Of a stretch of 64,000 bases of DNA, positions 61,500 through 64,000 are shown in pieces. The translations under genes were made by a program, and so were the position numbers. Each line of letters starts with the position of its first letter. Within the stretch, counting starts at the first letter, position 1. The DNA comes from Rhynchopus euleeides (Eukaryota > Euglenozoa > Diplonemea > Diplonemida > Diplonemidae): NCBI GenBank assembly GCA_963210315.1, contig OY723270.1, positions 1 to 64,000 on the forward strand. Direction: 5' to 3'. The notes under the pieces are model-generated. The model saw nothing but the letters and a program-made list of their open reading frames with translations, was not told where the DNA came from and ran no database searches.

Positions 61500-61899
61500 C
61501 GTGTGGCTTTCTTGCTTTGTTATCTGCCGAACTGGGGTGGGTGGGGAATGTGGTGTTGCGGTGCGGTGTGGGGGGTCTTGCTCGGTCAGAGGGGACAATG
61601 GAGAGGGGTGGGAGGGTGTGATGAGGGAAGGAAACGTGTTTCCAACAGCAGCCATACCAGACACGGGGGGCGGGGCGGGGGGGGGGGGGGGGGGGGGGGG
61701 GGAGGGGGCTCGCAAGGTGGCCACTACAACCCCTGAATCACTTGCCTTTCCTAGACCGCTCTGGGGGTGCAGGAAACCCGTCCTCGACCCGCCCCTCCGC
61801 CACTCAGATGACTGACAAGGAAGGACAGAGTGCTGGCCGCGAACCAGCACACATCCTGCAGCTGTCAGCACGTCGGAAAAGTGTCACTTCAACTCTGCC
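61500..61899. other. Upstream region of acyl-CoA dehydrogenase; long G-run
   Basis: A G-run of about 25 lies at 61677-61702. On the minus strand a pyrimidine-rich stretch ending CCCCACCCACCCCAG lies about 31 nt before the ATG and could be a splice acceptor. Confidence 0.45.
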
Positions 61900-62050
61900 G
61901 CTCTTTCTCTACTGTATGATACTTCGTTTGATGCGTTGACGCTTCCACACACACTTACAAACCCACTTGCCTGATGAAGGGGGTGGTGTGTAGAGCACGT
62001 TTGGCAGAGCTAAATGCCACTTTCCGCGAAGGTCGTGTGCGTAAAAAGGA
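61900..62050 (+). repeat. Right-end repeat family copy
   Basis: GATGCGTTGACGCTTCCAC...GATGAAGGGGGTGG...GAGCACGTTTGGCAGAGC...GTGTGCGTAAAAAGG. It is preceded by the linked TGTCACTTCAACTCTGCCGC segment. Confidence 0.85.
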
Positions 62051-63000
62051 GACACAGGGTGTTCGCTATCTCCCACCTTCCTCAGAGACTGTGGGAGAAA
62101 GGGGTAAAATTGCCGCCTCAAAATTTTTTTCGCGCGCGCTTCGCGCGCGCGAAATCATGCAACATCGGCCCCTCAGACAAATTGCCTCAAGGGTCCAGAC
62201 CCGGGTACTATATACGTTTGGCGCAAGGGGCCCATTTCGCGGTTCGCGGTTGCAAATGGAGGTTTTGCGGCAATCAGTGAGCACTTCGGGAGTTGGTGAC
62301 GAACCCAAAACAGGATCACGGACCGTCGCCGATACCCGTTCTCGAGAAGGAAGGGCACGGTCACATGCGCTCGTTAGTTCCTGTTGGACAGACTTCACAG
62401 GTCACAGGGGGGTCTGGGGGGCGGAGCCCCCCAGCCGCCGGAGGCCACGGTAGTGAACATTTGTCAGCCTCGTCCCCGAGTCTGCTTCATAGTCGAGCAC
62501 CACCTACAGACAACGTGCACCTTGAGACAGCATGCTCAAGAGGTACATCGACCTGGTGCCTGTGGCAGGCCACTATGCTCTTGGCTTCGGCCTCCTCTGG
62601 CTTTGACCATGCTGATGCCGGCATAGCTCCGACGGTCCCCAGCAGGTTCAGATCTCGCTTCTTTGGGTTTCCGCTCCGTGCGAAGCGTGGTGGTATCAAT
62701 TTGTACGAGAGGGTGCTGCCCTTCTCCTTCAGAACCCCTTCCCACCTGAGGCAAAAACTTCCGAGAAACTTTTTTTATTTAATTTCTCCCCCTTGGGAGA
62801 AATGCCGGGGAGAGAGGTGGGAGAAGGGTTTTCCCAGAATCATTTTTTTAACGAAATAGACCCCTATTTCTCCCCGAGCGAACGCCCTGAGGAGACAGAA
62901 TAAAAAATACAACCACGCGCAAAACAAAGAGGTGCACTGACAGGATAAACAGCAAAGCGGAAAAGGAACAGGATCGTCGGAAGCACTCCTGTACTTTTAC
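62051..63000. other. Spacer with one hairpin repeat, no gene
   Basis: No convincing frame. A small palindrome TTCGCGCGCGCTTCGCGCGCGCGAA lies near 62128-62152. The 60-bp hairpin repeat is at 62403-62464. Confidence 0.5.
62403..62464 (+). repeat. 60-bp hairpin repeat, copy 4
   Basis: Same as copy 1, ending GAACATTTGTC. Confidence 0.9.
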
Positions 63001-64000
63001 GCATCAAAAATGTCACTCCAGTACGGCCGCTCTTTACTCGTATTTTGTTTGTGACATTGACGCTTCCACACACAAATGCCTCAACTCCTGTGATGGGGGA
63101 GGCTGGCGGTGTGCGGAGCACGTTAGGCTGAAGTGAAGTGACATTTTCTGTTCACAAGTGTGCGAAAAAAATCTCTGATGAATTTCCTTTTGTTTGTTGC
63201 GTTGACGCTTCTACCCACCCACTCCCTCCCCCGTCGTGTGATGGGGGTTTGGGACCGTGTGCTGAAGCAACCGGCGCATCGCAAGAATGACAAAAAGCTA
63301 GGTTGGGAGACCACGAGGGGAATCGGACGTGAGGCGAATCGATTGGTACAGAACAGATGAGGCTTGGTACATTGAAGAGTGCCCGAAGCTTGCAAGATGT
63401 GCGGTCTCTCGCGCGCTGGGACTCTGAAACAGATTGAGAATGATGCGGTCCAAAAACTCTGTGCCCCCGCTGGATCATAAAGTGGCAGCAAAAGTGGTCT
63501 GGCTGACGCCCGAAAAGCGTAGCGACCGTGCTTCCTTCTTCCTTAATGATGCGTTGACGCTTCCACCACCCTAGCCTGCTGCTTTGATGTGGGTGTGGAG
63601 CACATGTGAACACGAAATAGCAAGACACGCTGAAAAGAAGCAGGTCGTCGGAAGCACTCCTACACTGTTACGCATCATGCATGTGCTTAAAAAAAAGCCA
63701 AAATTGGGTACTTCTTGGGTACTTTTTGGGTTCCCGAAAAAGTGGGTTTTAGCCATACCTGGCGAAACTTTCTTTTTTTACGCACACTTGTGAGCAGAAA
63801 ATGTCACTTCACCACAGCCAAACGGTGCTCCGCACACCACTAGCCTCCCCCATCACAGGAGTTGAGGTTTTGTGTGTGGAAGCGTCAACGCATCACAAGC
63901 AATACGAGTAAAGAGCGGCTGTACTGGAGTGACATTTTTTTTTAACGCACACGACCTTCGCGCGGAAAGTGTCATTCAGCTCTGCCAAACGTGCTCTACA
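63000..64000. repeat. Cluster of about 190-bp repeat units, inverted junction
   Basis: Units link TGTCACTCCAGTACGGCCGC and CTCTTTACTCGTATT to GATGCGTTGACGCTTCCAC, CTCCTGTGATGGGGG, GAGCACGTT, AAGTGACATTTTCTG and CACAAGTGTGCG plus A-tract. Plus-strand copies lie at about 63003-63170, 63196-63262 (partial) and 63543-63630; minus-strand copies at about 63782-63940 and 63944-64000. The window ends inside one. No open frame. Confidence 0.85.

Noticed and set aside
61500-61871. N-terminal extension of the acyl-CoA dehydrogenase (124 codons)
   Set aside because: It is Pro-rich and crosses a long G-run; a good targeting peptide starts at the ATG at 61499.
1-64000. Dinoflagellate or other known spliced-leader gene
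   Set aside because: The dinoflagellate leader core was looked for and not found, and no other leader gene could be recognised by eye.

Overview
The window looks like nuclear DNA of a unicellular eukaryote with a repeat-rich, GC-skewed genome. Five host genes are recognisable: a WD40-type propeller surface protein, an alkaline ceramidase, an alpha/beta hydrolase, an adenylate cyclase and a medium-chain acyl-CoA dehydrogenase. All five are single open frames with no intron, and all lie on the minus strand over about 36 kb. Intronless genes in one long co-directional series would fit a euglenozoan (kinetoplastid or diplonemid-like) genome. The large share of tandem and nested repeats would suit a diplonemid. 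This taxonomic reading is an inference; no rRNA, tRNA or spliced-leader gene was found to settle it.

Layout. 1-5291 is an almost perfectly uniform GGGTTTGC octamer satellite. 5520-15915 is bounded by inverted ends (CACGGTTTGCC) and a 6-bp direct repeat (AAGGGA). I read it as one large terminal-inverted-repeat element filled with nested insertions: two 1.1-kb retroelement-like copies plus a third that abuts its right end, two minisatellites sharing a TGCCCCTCGGGCA core, and SINE-like repeats. 16214-22630 holds two divergent retroelement-derived genes with OTU cysteine-protease domains. One of them is the C-terminal part of a reverse transcriptase fused to a tandem OTU/zinc-ribbon protein, and it is split by a 1.07-kb insertion with an 8-bp target duplication. 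24137-27084 is a truncated tandem duplicate followed by the intact propeller gene. 27537-31930 is a decayed, internally deleted non-LTR retrotransposon (coiled-coil ORF1, OTU, endonuclease start, RNase H, Cys-rich tail).

From 31.9 kb to the right end the host genes are separated by 5-10 kb tracts made largely of inverted-repeat DNA. These include a 2-kb foldback element, MITE-like elements (some with visible target duplications, one with a paralogous empty site), a decayed zinc-finger transposase gene, hairpin repeats, cryptic-palindrome arrays, and a second element (55987-59794) with the same end motif (CATGGTTTGAC, TTTTAA duplications) as the 10.4-kb one. The last kilobase is packed with copies of a roughly 190-bp repeat.

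The host genes do not form an obvious pathway. They cover lipid metabolism (ceramidase, acyl-CoA dehydrogenase), signalling (cyclase), a hydrolase and a cell-surface protein. The most interesting content is mobile DNA: the OTU-bearing retroelements, the two CAYGGTTTG-ended elements with palindromic subterminal arrays, and the recently mobile 1.1-kb family.
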